Source: an uncultured Clostridia bacterium (GTDB lineage: Bacteria; Bacillota; Clostridia; TANB77; CAG-508). Taken from it: a stretch of DNA of 64,000 nucleotides. Numbering within the stretch: the stretch's first letter is position 1; the number at the start of each line of letters is the position of its first letter. Positions 1 through 7,084 of this stretch are shown one piece after another. The DNA is taken from NCBI GenBank assembly GCA_948630815.1, contig CAPIEU010000004.1, positions 1-64,000 on the forward strand, read 5' to 3'. Made by a program: the position numbers and the translations under genes. The notes under the pieces were generated by a model. The model saw only the letters and a list, made by a program, of their open reading frames with translations, did no database searches and had not been told where the DNA came from.

Positions 1-390
1 TAACTTTCTTGCGAAAGTATGTAACCCACTATGACACTTTCAAAACTTCGTTTTGTAAAGGTGTCAGTGGGCTCCTTGCGGAGGGCTCATAAATTATCTA
101 ATCTTACGATAAATAATTTATGTTTGGCTTCGCCAAAGCAAAAGAATATATTTAATATCGTTCATATATTCTTTTGCTTATCTTAACAATTTATTTACAT
201 ACCAAAAATAAATTGTTAAGCTCTTTTTGTTTCTACATAAATAGAGAGGGCAGAAATTTATATACAACAAAAAGACCATAAGCTATATACCAATACTCTA
301 TTTACCTACTACGAATTTAATAAGCTCAAATAAAATTTGAGTTTTTAATATGTACTCATTTTATAGTGTGTATGTAAATAGAATATTGAA
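1..390. repeat. Array of nine consecutive hairpins
   Basis: Nearly every base lies in a stem-loop, one after another. Arms are 3-8/13-18, 25-46/50-71 (TTCG loop, two bulges), 72-75/80-83, 89-97/113-121, 123-128/132-137, 138-151/164-177 (14 bp perfect), 182-196/206-220 (15 bp perfect), 223-231/266-274 and 291-305/374-388 (one wobble), the last enclosing 325-331/335-341. There is no convincing gene here. It could be a large structured RNA, a single-strand origin or transfer region, or the leader of something cut off by the window edge. No reverse transcriptase or intron gene is nearby. The structure is read directly from the sequence; its role is unknown. Confidence 0.75.
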
Positions 391-760
391 TTTTGCAATC
401 ATGGCTTTTTTAATTACTTATAAATACTGGACAAGTTTATTATTATTTTAAATTTCTAATAACCAGCTCGCAATCCCTTATGCGACTCGTTTTCGCTTGG
501 CATCTGAGGAATGTAAAATTCCAAAGAAGACATCAATATTCTTGTATTCTTAACTGGAATACACATAATTTATACTACGAATTGCGTCGAAAGTCAAGGA
601 ATTTTGATATTTCTGCCGAAATCCATAAAATTATTAAGAGTCAATGCATTATAACTTATCAAGACATGAATTAGTCCTCTGGTCAAGCCAGAGGACTAAT
701 TCTATGGTTTTAAGATTGATATAGAGGGTGAGCAGTCCTCTAATCTATAAAGTTTATGCC
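391..760. other. Intergenic stretch with one strong hairpin
   Basis: No convincing gene. An open frame at 480-674 (64 codons) lacks a ribosome binding site and resembles nothing I recognise, so it is not called. The stretch ends in a perfect 12-bp hairpin (671-682/688-699, TTAGTCCTCTGG arms) without a T-run on either side. A partial echo (AGTCCTCTAAT) lies near 732-742. Confidence 0.5.
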
Positions 761-1123
761 TTAAAAAACTGTGCGTACAACCTTTGAAAAGATTTCGGGT
801 GAAATAACAAGTAATGCACCCAATATCACCAAAATAATCACAAAGATTGTAAATATGTTTTTTACAATGCCTATGGTTGGAAGAAACTTGTTTTGGAACT
901 TTTGAGTGGTGGGTATATTATGGCACATCCAACCACCCATTGCATAATATAATAGCCCAAAAGGAATGATTCCAGCTATGGCTACTGCAAAGAAAATAGA
1001 CAGAAATGTATCAATCCAGTATCCATACTCAATTTTTGCAAGCCACATTCCAAAAATGGAAAACAGAATGCAAAATGCCGAATACCCTGCGAGCCAGCCT
1101 TTCCTATATGTCTTCAGCTTCAT
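761..1123 (-). CDS. Small multi-pass membrane protein
   Basis: This 120-residue protein has about three hydrophobic segments (near residues 13-30, 36-62 and 90-112) and a basic N-terminus, so it should sit in the cytoplasmic membrane. I do not recognise the family with certainty; small membrane proteins of this kind are common as cargo of clostridial conjugative elements. It follows the gene at 1133-1453 by 9 nt on the same strand, so the two probably form one transcript read leftwards. Base composition is less AT-rich than in the genes to the right, which suggests a different origin. Confidence 0.6.
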   Translation of the reverse strand: MKLKTYRKGWLAGYSAFCILFSIFGMWLAKIEYGYWIDTFLSIFFAVAIAGIIPFGLLYYAMGGWMCHNIPTTQKFQNKFLPTIGIVKNIFTIFVIILVILGALLVISPEIFSKVVRTVF

Positions 1124-1132
1124 AATTGCCTC

Positions 1133-1453
1133 CTATCTAGGTGAAATCAAAGTTTCATCATCGTCTTCTGGTTCTTGAGTCTCATACTGGCTACATTCAG
1201 CTATTTCATGTGACGCCAATTTAATTGTTCTGCTTGTGCTGTTATTCGCCTCTACTGTCCGAGTAGTTGTTGCTTTCTTTTCCGTAGGGCATAAGACTAA
1301 TATTAAAGCAATCAACCAAATGGCTTTGTTTGCCAACAAGGTTTCTACAATCTCATTGGAATAGAGAATTGCAGCGGGCGGACAGAATGCAAGACAAAAC
1401 AAAAATAAAGCGACCACTATTGCAACCAGTTTCCGAATAAAATTTTTTACCAT
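1133..1453 (-). CDS. Small membrane protein with acidic tail, foreign codon use
   Basis: This 106-residue protein has two hydrophobic segments (about residues 8-32 and 44-56) and an acidic, Ser/Thr-rich soluble tail. The function is unknown. It is first in a two-gene leftward unit with 761-1123. It holds two in-frame CGG codons (Arg in the contexts ACT CGG ACA and ATT CGG AAA), and the frame stays open through both. That differs from the chromosomal genes at 18-64 kb, where every in-frame CGG coincides with a frameshift. The gene is therefore likely a recent arrival from a host that reads CGG as Arg. Whether it is expressed properly here is open. Confidence 0.55.
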   Translation of the reverse strand: MVKNFIRKLVAIVVALFLFCLAFCPPAAILYSNEIVETLLANKAIWLIALILVLCPTEKKATTTRTVEANNSTSRTIKLASHEIAECSQYETQEPEDDDETLISPR

Positions 1454-1605
1454 ATTAACTCCTTTCTAGTAAGTTGCTCAAGCTTACTTGTACAATGAAC
1501 ATGAGTTCATTATGCATCTTTGGTAATGTTACAACATTACCTTCGTACTCGCTATTTTTTTATTCGCAATAGCAACGAACTCAACTATATTATAGCATAA
1601 ATTTT
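1454..1605 (-). promoter_or_regulatory. Hairpin-rich leader of the 1133-1453 gene
   Basis: On the minus strand a TATAAT-like box (about 1590) is followed by four stem-loops: around CGCTATT/AATAGC, GGTAATGTT/ACATTACC (perfect, 3-nt loop), AATGAAC/GTTCATT and AGTAAG/CTTACT. A good AAAGGAG ribosome binding site then precedes the start at 1453. The spacing suggests a structured 5' leader with attenuation or translational control; that is inference. Confidence 0.45.
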
Positions 1606-1625
1606 ATGTAAATGCAAATATCCAA

Positions 1626-1988
1626 CTAAAGGGTTATTAATTCTTTAAAAATAATTTCTTCAACTGAATGCCTATAATTATTCATAAGTCCAGTCCATTT
1701 TAAAGGGTCAGTATTTTTCAAATTTTCATCAATAGGATTTCTTTCTAGCATTTGTTTCATAAGTATTTCAAATCTTTTTTTAGCTTGTTTGTCGGTTTCT
1801 ACAATATGTTTTCTTAAAGTCTTGTTCATAAACATTATTATATATTCTGCTTTCTTTTGATTTTTTAAATACTCCAGTCTTAAATGCCCATACTTTCCAA
1901 TAATATAATCATTTTCGTAATCTTCTTTCTCTAAATATAAGTCAGGAACGAAAAAATCCCCCTCTTTGTGATAAGTTATCTCTATCAT
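1626..1988 (-). CDS. tnpV: TnpV-family transposon protein (copy 1)
   Basis: This 120-residue protein matches the TnpV family of Tn4451-type mobilizable transposons. It shows the family layout: an N-terminal Y.K.GD.F.PDL stretch, YGHLRLEYLK in the middle, a linker with Q..KRFE.LM.QM, and the terminal block WTGLMNN.R..VEEII..ELI. The ATG at 1988 is preferred over a TTG at 1994 because AGGAGG lies 8 nt upstream of it. A second, diverged copy of the same length lies at 9141-9503. The exact role of TnpV is not known; it marks integrated elements using large serine recombinases. Confidence 0.8.
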   Translation of the reverse strand: MIEITYHKEGDFFVPDLYLEKEDYENDYIIGKYGHLRLEYLKNQKKAEYIIMFMNKTLRKHIVETDKQAKKRFEILMKQMLERNPIDENLKNTDPLKWTGLMNNYRHSVEEIIFKELITL

Positions 1989-2116
1989 AATCAAATCCTC
2001 CTAAAATTCAATTTTACTACTTTTAGAACTATAATTTTATATCTTTTCAGCTGTCTTTTACAAAAATATATTTTTTAATAAAATTTAAAGTGTACTTAAT
2101 TTAATCTTACTGGGTT

Positions 2117-2141
2117 AGGACTTCCGTCAAGACGAAGTCCT
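2117..2141 (+). other. Candidate oriT hairpin upstream of the MobV relaxase
   Basis: An inverted repeat, AGGACTT.CGTC / GACG.AAGTCCT with a 2-nt loop, lies just before the relaxase gene and is followed by TGTGCTACG. MobV relaxases usually nick next to such a small hairpin directly upstream of mob. Position and shape support this; the nick site is inferred. Confidence 0.4.
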
Positions 2142-2174
2142 GTGCTACGAAGAAATTTCAAGGAGGTGTTTTTA

Positions 2175-3563
2175 TTGGAGCAAGAATTAGCATATTCTTT
2201 TCACTTGGGTAGTGATAAAAACAAAAGTAAATTAGCAAAGAAAGTTGCAAAAGAAAATGTATCTGGTACTACTTCTCTATCTAATAATGCAATTCAAAAT
2301 GCAAAAGATTTATCAGATGTTAATAAACACAATTTAAGAGATTATGATAATCAAACAGAACTAATTAGAACTATATATGGGACAAGTGATATTGTAAATG
2401 ATGTTAAACAAGTATATTTAGATGAGTTTGAACAAGCAAGACTAGAATATAACAAAAAACAAACTCGTGAAGATAGAAAAATTGAAGATTATTTCAAGAA
2501 AGTATGTGAATCTCAAAATGATATTGCGTGTGAAATTATAATAGAACTTGGAGATATGGACTTTTGGAATGACAAAAGCGAAAGATATAGATTTAAAATG
2601 GTTGATGTATATAATGAGCAAGTAAAAGATTTAATAAAAATTGTGCCAGATTTTAAAATAGCCAATGCTACAATACATTTTGACGAAACATCTCCCCATA
2701 TGCACATTGTAGGTGTTCCAGTAACTACAAATTGTACTAGAGGAATGAAAAAACGAGTTGGAAAAAGTAAATTATTTACAAAAGCAACACTTACTGAAAT
2801 ACAAGATAAAATGCGAAATTCTTGTATTAAGTCATATAACAAGTTTTATGAAGTTAATACTAGATTAAAAGAAAAGCAAAAAGGCAGAAATCAAGACATT
2901 AATGTTAATGAAATGAGTAATTACAGAAAAATAAAGAAACAACTAAAACAGAAAGAGCAAAAACTTGAAAAAGCAAATAATCAAACGAAAATACTTGATA
3001 ATTCTAGTAATGATATAAACGAAATTTTAAATAGCCTAAAACCTACTAAACTAAACAAAAATAATATGGTTATTTCAAACGAGGATGTCCAGAAAATCAA
3101 AAAATATACAGAAGATGTAAAAGATATTACTAAAACAGTTAGAAACGTAAATGACTTAAATATGGCGATTAAAGATTTTGAGCATTCTGCATTTGAAATA
3201 GAAAAGGAAAATCGTTCACTTAAATATCAAATAGAACTAAAAGATAATGAAATCGGCAATTTGAAAAAGGAACTATCTACTAAAGACAAGATTATAGGCA
3301 GATTACAAGCTGAAAAAGAAAAACTTAAACAAGAATTGCAGAGATTCAAAGTTTTTTGGCATAGTATTATGAGCCATTTTCATAAAAGAATTTGCTATGA
3401 TAAAGATAATAACTATAAAATAGTAAGTGATGACCTATATAAAAATGGCATTTTTGACAACAACGATAATGAAATTGCAAATAATATTGCTAGAAAAGTA
3501 ACTATACCAGATGAAAACAAGCAAACTAAAAATAAAAAGAAAAATAATGATACCAGATTTTAA
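2175..3563 (+). CDS. MobV-type relaxase (Pre/Mob, TnpZ-like)
   Basis: This is a 462-residue plasmid recombination/mobilization protein that would nick oriT and pilot single-stranded DNA during conjugative transfer. The metal-binding relaxase motif is clear: HFDETSPHMH at residues 168-177. The C-terminal half (about 235-420) is charged and predicted coiled coil, as in Pre/Mob proteins, and the tail is Lys/Asn-rich. The TTG at 2175 is chosen because GGAGGTG lies 6 nt upstream; upstream in-frame codons run into the candidate oriT hairpin. In Tn4451 the equivalent gene is tnpZ. The element would need a helper conjugation system, since no type IV secretion genes are in view. Confidence 0.88.
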   Translation: MEQELAYSFHLGSDKNKSKLAKKVAKENVSGTTSLSNNAIQNAKDLSDVNKHNLRDYDNQTELIRTIYGTSDIVNDVKQVYLDEFEQARLEYNKKQTREDRKIEDYFKKVCESQNDIACEIIIELGDMDFWNDKSERYRFKMVDVYNEQVKDLIKIVPDFKIANATIHFDETSPHMHIVGVPVTTNCTRGMKKRVGKSKLFTKATLTEIQDKMRNSCIKSYNKFYEVNTRLKEKQKGRNQDINVNEMSNYRKIKKQLKQKEQKLEKANNQTKILDNSSNDINEILNSLKPTKLNKNNMVISNEDVQKIKKYTEDVKDITKTVRNVNDLNMAIKDFEHSAFEIEKENRSLKYQIELKDNEIGNLKKELSTKDKIIGRLQAEKEKLKQELQRFKVFWHSIMSHFHKRICYDKDNNYKIVSDDLYKNGIFDNNDNEIANNIARKVTIPDENKQTKNKKKNNDTRF

Positions 3564-3580
3564 AAGGAGGAAATTTAGAT

Positions 3581-3904
3581 ATGGAAAATAAAAAAGTAAA
3601 ATATTTAATAGATATGATAAATGATATGGATTTAACAAATAAACTAAGACTTGCAATATGTATGAGTGATAGTAACTGTACTAATCTAAAATATAATAAA
3701 CCTGAAATGTATAACTATTTTGATACTATGCTAAAAGAAATTGATGAAGAATATAGAACTACTTTAATAAATTTTGCAAAATATCATCTTATAATGTTTG
3801 CAATGGCTAAAATTATGGAAATGACAAAAGAAGAACAAAATCAAGTTGCATTGTATTTATTTAATAATATTGATAATAAAGAAAAACAATCAATAGTTCA
3901 CTAA
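3581..3904 (+). CDS. Hypothetical helical protein
   Basis: This 107-residue protein is unrecognised. It is predicted mostly helical, lacks membrane segments and has an acidic central part. It starts 17 nt after the relaxase with AAAGGAGG upstream, so it is probably cotranscribed with mob and may be an accessory of transfer or element maintenance (inference). Confidence 0.65.
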   Translation: MENKKVKYLIDMINDMDLTNKLRLAICMSDSNCTNLKYNKPEMYNYFDTMLKEIDEEYRTTLINFAKYHLIMFAMAKIMEMTKEEQNQVALYLFNNIDNKEKQSIVH

Positions 3905-4016
3905 TTATTCATATAAACCATGAAAAATTTATTAAACTATTGTAAATTCTTGATGTTATTGATATACTCATATTCAGTAATTAGAATAAAATGCAAAACG
4001 AAAGTAGGTAATTAAA

Positions 4017-4463
4017 ATGATAAGAATAGGAACAAAATTAAATAATGCAACATATACAAAAAGAGATGGTGCTTATGTAATAATAGAAAGAAATGATGAT
4101 GATAAAATAGCAATAGCTACTGATGGTACTTGGTTCTTTCTGGGAGGAGGAATAGAACAAGGAGAAACTGAACTAGAAGCACTAAAAAGAGAATTGTTAG
4201 AAGAATCAGGATATAGTATTAAGAATATTAAATATTTTGATAAAGTTACATCATGGGCTGACGGAGGAAAAAGAGGACCTTTAGATGTAACTGCAACATT
4301 TTATATTGCAGAGTTTGATAAGAAAATTACAGAGCCTATTGAGAAAACTCATAAGGTACTTTGGGTAAATGCAAGTGAATATAAAGATAAATTATACCAT
4401 GAATATCAAAGATATATATTAAATAAATATATAGAAATAAAAGGAGAAAATAAAAATGTCTAA
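4017..4463 (+). CDS. Nudix hydrolase
   Basis: This 148-residue protein contains a full Nudix box, GGGIEQGETELEALKREL followed by LEESGY (about residues 44-67), which binds the metal and cleaves nucleoside-diphosphate-X compounds. The substrate cannot be read from the sequence. It is the first gene of a three-gene cassette: its end overlaps the start of the HD gene by 8 nt, and a PHP gene follows. Base composition matches the surrounding AT-rich element. The three together look like a nucleotide or phosphoester hydrolysis module carried as cargo. Confidence 0.82.
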   Translation: MIRIGTKLNNATYTKRDGAYVIIERNDDDKIAIATDGTWFFLGGGIEQGETELEALKRELLEESGYSIKNIKYFDKVTSWADGGKRGPLDVTATFYIAEFDKKITEPIEKTHKVLWVNASEYKDKLYHEYQRYILNKYIEIKGENKNV

Positions 4464-5118
4464 TGAAGAATTACAAGAATTTTATAAAAATTGCATTGAA
4501 TATAGTAATAAAATCAAGAATCCAATATTAAGAGAATGTTGTCAAGAAATATATAATGATTATAAAGAAAAATTATTAAATAAACCTGCTACACCAGGAA
4601 GACATCATTATTTTAAAGGGGGATTACTATATCATATATATTCTGTTACTAGAAACTCATACAATATAGCGAAAATGTATCCAAACTTAAATATAGATTT
4701 AGATTTGGTAATATTTGGTGCTTTATTACATGATATAGGAAAGACTAATGAATATAATGATTTTCTAGATAAAGAAAATTATATAGCAAGAAAAGGCAAT
4801 GGTGCAGAATTATTAGGACATTCTTATGAAGGTGTTCATATTGTAGACAATTATCTTAATAAATATGATATTGAGGAAGAATTTAAAAATCAAGTTCTTC
4901 ATATGATAGGCAATCATATGAAAGAATATAGAGAAGAAGGAATTTTTGTAGAAACTAAAATGTTAGAAGTAATTATTATTAGTTTTGCAGACAACATAGA
5001 TAATTATTTAGAACCTGCCTCAAGAGTTATAGATAATGTTAAAAAAGGAGAAACTTATCAATTTCCAAAAGCAGGAATACCTTACTATAAATCATTAAAT
5101 CCATATTACGGAGAATAA
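4456..5118 (+). CDS. HD-domain phosphohydrolase
   Basis: This 220-residue protein has the HD metal-binding pattern: H..Y..GGLLYH near residues 51-61, the core LLHDIGK near 91-97, further His residues in HSYEGVHI (about 122-129) and IGNHMKE (about 151-157), and the late Asp in FADNID (about 175). The layout resembles the HD part of YhaM-type 3'-5' exoribonucleases but without the N-terminal OB domain. It overlaps the upstream Nudix gene by 8 nt, which implies translational coupling. It could act on nucleotides, RNA ends or cyclic nucleotides. Confidence 0.8.
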   Translation: MSNEELQEFYKNCIEYSNKIKNPILRECCQEIYNDYKEKLLNKPATPGRHHYFKGGLLYHIYSVTRNSYNIAKMYPNLNIDLDLVIFGALLHDIGKTNEYNDFLDKENYIARKGNGAELLGHSYEGVHIVDNYLNKYDIEEEFKNQVLHMIGNHMKEYREEGIFVETKMLEVIIISFADNIDNYLEPASRVIDNVKKGETYQFPKAGIPYYKSLNPYYGE

Positions 5119-5141
5119 ATATAAGAAAAGAGGAAATAAAA

Positions 5142-5990
5142 ATGCAAAAGTTTAATTATCATACACATACATCTAGATGTGGTCATGCAGATTTAGACTA
5201 TACTGATGAAGAATATATTATAGATTTGATAAAAATGGGATTCAAGAAGATGGCTTTTACAGACCATTGTCCAGAAAAAAATGAAATAGATAAAAGACCC
5301 AATATAAGAATGAAATATCATCAAAGATTAGAATACTTAGAAAGTATTAAAAAGTTAAAAGAAAAATATACAGATAAAATAGAAATTCAGTCTGGTTATG
5401 AAGTAGAGTATTTACCTGGAGAAGAAGATAATTTAAAAGAGTTAAAGAATGAAACTGACAAGTTGATATTAGGACAACATTTTATTTATGATGATAATAA
5501 AAATTTAAAAATATTTGGTAGTGTAGATTTTACAAAGGAAGACTTAACAAGATATGCAGAGTATATTGAAAGAGCAATGCAACTTAGTATACCAAATATA
5601 ATTGCTCATCCAGATATATACATGATGAAAAGAGAAAAATTTGGAGATATAGAAGAAAAAGTTGCACATATGATATGTAAGTCAGCAGAAAAATATAATG
5701 TACCATTAGAAATAAATTTAAATGATATATTTTATAAAACATATTTTGAAAATAGAAAATTAAATGATTTTCCTATAGAAAAGCAAAAAGAAAAATTAAG
5801 TCATGTACAATATCCTAATAAAGGCTTTTGGAATGTTGCTACAAAGTATAATATAAAAGTTTTATATGGAATAGATGCACACTATAAAGGACAAGTTGCG
5901 TTATGGAGTGAATTATTAGAACTATCACATGAAATTTTAGGAGAAAAAATTATTAATAAATTAAATTTTATTGATACTGATGATTTTTAA
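5142..5990 (+). CDS. PHP-domain phosphoesterase (histidinol-phosphatase-like)
   Basis: This 282-residue protein begins with NYHTHTSRCGHAD, the first PHP metal motif, followed by FTDHCPE (about 39-45), an E-containing SGYEVEY (about 84-90), GQHFIYD (about 111-117), IIAHPD (about 153-158) and the terminal GIDAHY (about 244-249). These supply the three-metal centre of HisK/PHP phosphatases. No histidine biosynthesis genes are nearby, so a role outside that pathway is likely. It is the third gene of the Nudix-HD-PHP cassette, 23 nt after the HD gene. Confidence 0.82.
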   Translation: MQKFNYHTHTSRCGHADLDYTDEEYIIDLIKMGFKKMAFTDHCPEKNEIDKRPNIRMKYHQRLEYLESIKKLKEKYTDKIEIQSGYEVEYLPGEEDNLKELKNETDKLILGQHFIYDDNKNLKIFGSVDFTKEDLTRYAEYIERAMQLSIPNIIAHPDIYMMKREKFGDIEEKVAHMICKSAEKYNVPLEINLNDIFYKTYFENRKLNDFPIEKQKEKLSHVQYPNKGFWNVATKYNIKVLYGIDAHYKGQVALWSELLELSHEILGEKIINKLNFIDTDDF

Positions 5991-6023
5991 TTCTTTAGAA
6001 TAAAAATCAACGAAAAATTAGAT

Positions 6024-6145
6024 TTGACAAAATAAAAAAATGTTTGTATAATAAAGATAGAAAATGAGAGCCACAGAAATGTGTGCTACCTATAAACTAG
6101 ATAAAACACCACAAAGCTTGGCAGAGCATATGTGGTGCTTTTATT
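6024..6145 (+). ncRNA. Putative type I antitoxin RNA with promoter and terminator
   Basis: A near-ideal sigma-A promoter, TTGACA (6024-6029), 17 nt, TATAAT (6047-6052), drives a short RNA from about 6059. It ends at a hairpin with CACCACA/TGTGGTG arms (6107-6113/6131-6137) followed by a T-rich run. The RNA runs convergently into the small hydrophobic toxin gene on the other strand, so the 3' ends overlap and share a bidirectional terminator, as in txpA/ratA-like and par-type systems. The first 30 nt resemble the start of the opposing transcript (inverted repeat, 6065-6090 and 6303-6333). Confidence 0.6.
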
Positions 6146-6257
6146 ATTTGCTCAAAATTACTACTAATGCAATAATCAAGGCAAATGCTATAATAGTCAT
6201 TCCTACTAAACCATAGAAAAGTAAGTATATTATCATTAACATAGCTTGTTCTACCAT
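6144..6257 (-). CDS. Small hydrophobic type I toxin (holin-like)
   Basis: This 37-residue peptide is a single transmembrane helix with few charges (start MVEQAM, end ILSK), the profile of holin-like type I toxins that damage the membrane. GGAGGTGG precedes the ATG at 6257. A minus-strand promoter is visible: TTGTAT, 17 nt, TATAGT (about 6341-6370). The leader of about 75 nt can fold, which often hides the ribosome binding site in such systems. The opposing RNA at 6059-6145 is the likely antitoxin. This probably stabilises the mobile element. Confidence 0.65.
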   Translation of the reverse strand: MVEQAMLMIIYLLFYGLVGMTIIAFALIIALVVILSK

Positions 6258-6421
6258 ATAGCACCACCTCCATTCTCACAGTCAAAACTGTGTATGTAAA
6301 GTGGTAGCACTCACACTGCTTATTCTCATTTTCTGCTTATAACTATACAACATTATTTGATAAAATACAAGCGAATAGAACAAATTTTCACAAAATAATA
6401 TTCTTAATTTTTCTATTGCAA

Positions 6422-6600
6422 TTTACCAAAAGTATGATATACTTTAATAAATTGATTGATATTTGTATCAATCGTTAAGAGAGAAAAAAGTTGTAGATAA
6501 CTACGACGTCCGCTCCATTTGAAAACAACTTACGAACTTATATAGTTCGTGAGTTTTTATTTTATATAAAACTTAAAGTTCTCTTTCTAGGAAGGAGGAC
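6422..6600 (+). promoter_or_regulatory. Leader with attenuator upstream of the 6608 gene
   Basis: A promoter-like TTGCAA then TATACT (about 6418-6445) is followed by a GATTGATA/TATCAATC hairpin and an intrinsic terminator (stem 6529-6538/6544-6553, then TTTTTATTTT). AAGTTGT (6488-6494) can pair with ACAACTT (6525-6531), which would break the terminator stem. This looks like a two-state attenuator. The ligand or trigger is unknown. The 6893-7084 stretch after the gene holds only a short direct repeat (6913 and 7053, GTGAGGAAAC). Confidence 0.45.
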
Positions 6601-6607
6601 TTTTTTG

Positions 6608-6892
6608 ATGTTAGAATTTAAGATTATTGAAACATTAAACCCTAATAATGAAATCTTAGAGGCAATTAAAGACTGTACTTACCAAGTTAAGAAAGGAACA
6701 ATAAAACACTTATTAAATACCAATTTACAAGTTATAGAACCAACTGAATACTTAATTACATATCCTAATACTCTTACAATACTAGAGTATAAAGTTAATG
6801 AAATATCTAACAAATCGTTTTTTATTAAAGAGCATAATCAAAAATATTCATTATCAGAACTTATCCAAATTTTAAAGAAATTGAAAATTTAG
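6608..6892 (+). CDS. Hypothetical protein
   Basis: This 94-residue protein is not recognised. It has mixed alpha/beta character with no membrane segment. The ATG at 6608 follows a strong AAGGAGGA site and an attenuator-like leader. It sits directly upstream of the serine recombinase and might help control excision, but nothing in the sequence proves this. Confidence 0.6.
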   Translation: MLEFKIIETLNPNNEILEAIKDCTYQVKKGTIKHLLNTNLQVIEPTEYLITYPNTLTILEYKVNEISNKSFFIKEHNQKYSLSELIQILKKLKI

Positions 6893-7084
6893 ACTTTACT
6901 AATTGTATTTTTGTGAGGAAACAGATGAGAGGACTAATTTTTCAAATTAGACTTCGTAAAAATCCTTTTTAATGATGAAACTAATGAAAAAGTGTAAAAA
7001 ATGCGTAAAATTTTAACTTTTTTCATAATTGAGGTCTACTTTTTGGCTTCTGAGTGAGGAAACAAGTGAGGAGATGATTATTTT

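Noticed and set aside
1..390. CRISPR array, integron attC array, retron or group II intron
   Set aside because: Hairpins differ in sequence and length, there are no repeats with spacers, and no Cas, integrase of the integron type or reverse transcriptase is seen.
480..674. Open frame of 64 codons on the plus strand
   Set aside because: No ribosome binding site, no recognisable motif and Arg/His-rich composition unlike its neighbours; it is probably chance in a structured region.
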